From contig JANMOP010000070.1 of the NCBI GenBank assembly GCA_031369365.1, positions 1-22,014 of the forward strand: 22,014 nucleotides of DNA, read 5' to 3'. Positions 21,285 through 22,014 of the stretch are shown one piece after another. The notes beneath the pieces are model-generated. The model had not been told where the DNA came from, searched no databases, and saw only the letters and a list, made by a program, of their open reading frames with translations. The stretch is from Methylotenera_A sp031369365 (lineage in GTDB: Bacteria > Pseudomonadota > Gammaproteobacteria > Burkholderiales > Methylophilaceae). The stretch's first letter is position 1. The number at the start of each line of letters is the position of its first letter. The position numbers were made by a program, and so were the translations under genes.

Positions 21285-22014
21285 TCACAATGCTGGTCCC
21301 AAATTTATTGGCTTTAATATTATTTTTAGTTTAAATATTGCAGGTGGGCGCTCTGTGGTGGCGCTTTCATCGGTAGTGCTGCCTTGCAAATTGGCGAGCG
21401 AGCTTACATTGACAGGCTCTTGCAGTATCAGCACATTTTCCACCGAGTTATTTTCACGCAAGTGCGTGACAAATTGATTAACGCTATTTAAAGCCGCGCG
21501 ATAATCGCCCGTAAAGCCTTTAATTTCTGCATTGATAAAGCCCACTTGCACGAGTTTACTGGGGTCAGCATTAGCCGCTGCTACTGGCTGATTATTTTGG
21601 TTTTGCGCATTATTTGCACCGCCAGCATCGTCTTTAAGCTCCCTATCGTTGGTTTGCACCCAGCGAATTCTAGTTAATTCAATCTCTGGTGAGGCTTCAA
21701 AAGCACCACTCAACACTTGCATAAGCTGGCGCGGCGATTGGCTGTTACTTTTAATGGTTTGCGCTAATTCGGCGGCGATTTTTAACTCGGTACTAGCAAT
21801 AGGCGTTGTAGGGAAATTTTTTGCAACCTCGTCGTATTGCTGCTGTTGCGACCGAGTTTGTGCGCTGATAAATTGCAACTGATCTTTTTGTTGCGAGCCT
21901 TGCCATGCGTAAAAAGCCGCCAAAACTACACCTGTTGTTGCCACACAGGTAGTTGCTATGTTGATAGTACGGCGAATATTATTGATGCTGTGAATTTTGC
22001 TAAACGTTGCTGGT
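21285..22014 (-). CDS. PilN/GspL/MshI-like membrane protein (5' end outside window)
   Basis: The reading frame has no stop and no convincing start before the window edge at 22014, so the amino terminus is cut off; a GTG at 21944 is unlikely to be the real start. The visible 240 or so residues contain KIHSINNIRRTINIATT, one membrane helix (roughly IATTCVATTGVVLAAFYAW), a coiled coil (SQQKDQLQFISAQTRSQQQQYDEV), and a mixed alpha/beta periplasmic domain ending FKLKIILKPINLG. The order short cytoplasmic tail, helix, coiled coil, ferredoxin-like domain resembles PilN or the end of GspL/MshI proteins. It heads the operon continuing to moeB. Confidence 0.65.
   Translation of the reverse strand, partial: PATFSKIHSINNIRRTINIATTCVATTGVVLAAFYAWQGSQQKDQLQFISAQTRSQQQQYDEVAKNFPTTPIASTELKIAAELAQTIKSNSQSPRQLMQVLSGAFEASPEIELTRIRWVQTNDRELKDDAGGANNAQNQNNQPVAAANADPSKLVQVGFINAEIKGFTGDYRAALNSVNQFVTHLRENNSVENVLILQEPVNVSSLANLQGSTTDESATTERPPAIFKLKIILKPINLGPAL

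Overview
The window is compact, low-GC, gene-dense bacterial chromosome with no mobile element or CRISPR array. Gene content fits a betaproteobacterium, and a Methylophilaceae-like methylotroph (Methylotenera relatives) is my best guess. The reasons are the ZapB-like/zapA/6S RNA order, a cobalamin-riboswitch-controlled TonB receptor next to a BtuM-type B12 permease, and the general composition. The taxonomy is an inference, not a database result.

Layout. 1-796 (minus): a ZapB-like coiled-coil protein, the FtsZ-ring protein ZapA and 6S RNA. 870-5475 (plus): an adenosylcobalamin riboswitch, a BtuB-like receptor, a solitary BtuM-like permease, bluB, cobU and a small S4-domain protein. 5544-7959 (minus): cobT-cobS-cobC, convergent with the previous block. 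Together these two blocks cover outer-membrane uptake of corrinoid, probable inner-membrane transport, synthesis of the lower ligand dimethylbenzimidazole, and nucleotide-loop assembly. They form a salvage route; no corrin-ring biosynthesis gene is present. 8065-8865 (minus): a small Ala-rich lipoprotein and a BON-LysM (Kbp/YgaU-type) protein. 9109-9909 (plus): tRNA-Phe, a single-domain rhodanese and a TusA-type sulfur carrier. 9968-12913 (minus): valS. 13029-15904 (minus): two translationally coupled photolyase/cryptochrome-family genes. The downstream one appears to have its two domains in swapped order. 16020-17343 (plus): an NfeD-like protein and a slipin/SPFH protein. A pair of inverted REP-like elements separates these from moeB. 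17433-22014 (minus): a type IV pilus/type II secretion-like operon (PilN/GspL-like, PilO-like, small periplasmic protein, a large GspK/PilX-like pseudopilin with an internally duplicated ectodomain, a smaller pseudopilin) ending in moeB.

The strongest leads are: (1) the apparent circular permutation of the photolyase fold in the gene at 13029-14267; (2) the pseudopilin at 18860-20164, which appears to carry two copies of the ectodomain found once in its neighbour; (3) a layered B12 control region, with a riboswitch, a terminator/antiterminator, a possible riboswitch-bypassing promoter and a tetraloop hairpin before btuB; and (4) the solitary BtuM homologue with a candidate cobalt-binding cysteine.
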